DNA of 43,503 nt, taken from contig JBBHKE010000956.1 in the NCBI GenBank assembly GCA_037447655.1, positions 1-43,503 on the forward strand, given 5' to 3'. A program made the translations under genes and the position numbers. The notes under the pieces were generated by a model. It did not search any database, was not told where the DNA came from, and was given only the letters and a program-made list of their open reading frames with translations. The DNA comes from Zygnema cylindricum. Taxonomy: Eukaryota; Streptophyta; Zygnematophyceae; Zygnematales; Zygnemataceae. Positions within the stretch are counted from its first letter, which is position 1, and each line of letters starts with the position of its first letter. Below are positions 43,111-43,503 of this stretch, one piece after another.

Positions 43111-43130
43111 TAATAGCGATTCACGGTGTA

Positions 43131-43503
43131 CTGTAGATGCGCCTGTTTTTTTCCTAAAAACTTACCCTTCGTTTTTTCATAAATCTAATGGTGGCTCATG
43201 ATTGATCAAATAAATCTCAGAGGCAACAGGATCAACGAAAAAAAAGTGAAAAAAGAGAAGAGAGAACGGAGAGGGTTGCGGCGTTCTCTCTGCCTTTGAA
43301 TGTGGGACAAACAACTTTCATATAAAGATATGCACATCTTACGTATTTATGTTTTTCACTCTCTCGACCTCCTCATGTTCCTCCTCTCTACCTTAATTTT
43401 TTTATTTGTGCCACTTCCTGTATGCCTTGGATTTTTTTTTTTTTCAGTTTTTGCTTGGCTAAATCTAATCATGAAAACCAATTGAGAAAACTCAATCTAT
43501 TTG
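43131..43503. other. Right window edge without recognised features
   Basis: AT-rich and pyrimidine-rich sequence. A 61-codon frame with a hydrophobic stretch (43300-43485) has no family and is followed by a stop; it is not called a gene. Confidence 0.5.

Larger units (their letters stand above)
42098..43128. mobile_element. TA-MITE copy D, split by a PIF-like element
   Basis: Left end CACCGTGAATCGCTATTAG and right end CTAATAGCGATTCACGGTG are a perfect inverted pair flanked by TA (42096-42097, 43129-43130). Without its insertion it is about 220 bp. TTAAAACATT and AATGTTTTAA sub-terminal repeats match copy C at 16591, in opposite orientation. The insertion lies within the right terminal repeat. 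Confidence 0.87.

Noticed and set aside
1-43503. CRISPR array, operon or bacterial origin
   Set aside because: No regularly spaced identical repeats were seen, and genes have GT-AG introns, a signal peptide and plant-type domain order.

Overview
The window is nuclear DNA of a land plant. It holds three recognisable host genes, two with spliceosomal GT-AG introns: a nine-exon CBM22-GH10 endo-xylanase (19798-24170, +), a two-exon NDUFA6/B14 subunit of mitochondrial complex I (34480-36617, +), and a single-exon uroporphyrinogen-III synthase-family protein with a Ser-rich, plastid-type leader (38208-39515, -). Intergenic DNA is almost entirely transposon-derived and long introns are common. This fits a medium or large plant genome. 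A non-angiosperm (lycophyte or fern) is possible, but that is only an impression.

Layout. Positions 1-1893 hold a decayed Ty1/copia element on the minus strand, cut by the window edge. A second copia element (1894 to about 7385, +) is inserted next to or into its gag region; it has a 5' LTR, all pol domains in broken frames and a partial 3' LTR. At 8457-10640 two heavily condensed copia derivatives lie head to head. From 10.6 to 18 kb there is a field of non-autonomous DNA transposons: a long-TIR Mutator-like foldback element, short MITEs with TA target duplications, a second Mutator-like MITE pair, and two hAT-like elements with 8-bp duplications nested inside other MITEs. The xylanase gene has a TATA box and signal peptide and occupies 19.6-24.3 kb.

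From 25.2 to 29.0 kb there is a four-element nest: a Mutator-like foldback element interrupted by a TA-MITE and by a second foldback element, which itself carries a PIF/Harbinger-like MITE. A PIF-like relative precedes the nest. 29.0-32.9 kb is AT-rich and mostly unassigned, with coding-like remnants on the minus strand. Another TA-MITE, a hAT fragment and a GC-rich segment lead into NDUFA6. After the UROS-family gene the right end (40.4-43.1 kb) is three abutting TA-MITEs, two of which carry PIF/Harbinger-like insertions.

The three host genes are unrelated in pathway (cell wall, respiration, tetrapyrroles) and I see no functional cluster. The main interest is the transposon archaeology: one abundant TA-MITE family that repeatedly hosts other elements, twice within the same few bases of its terminal repeat; a 12-bp palindromic core shared by two elements with different ends; and a stop codon embedded in a splice donor at the end of the xylanase gene.
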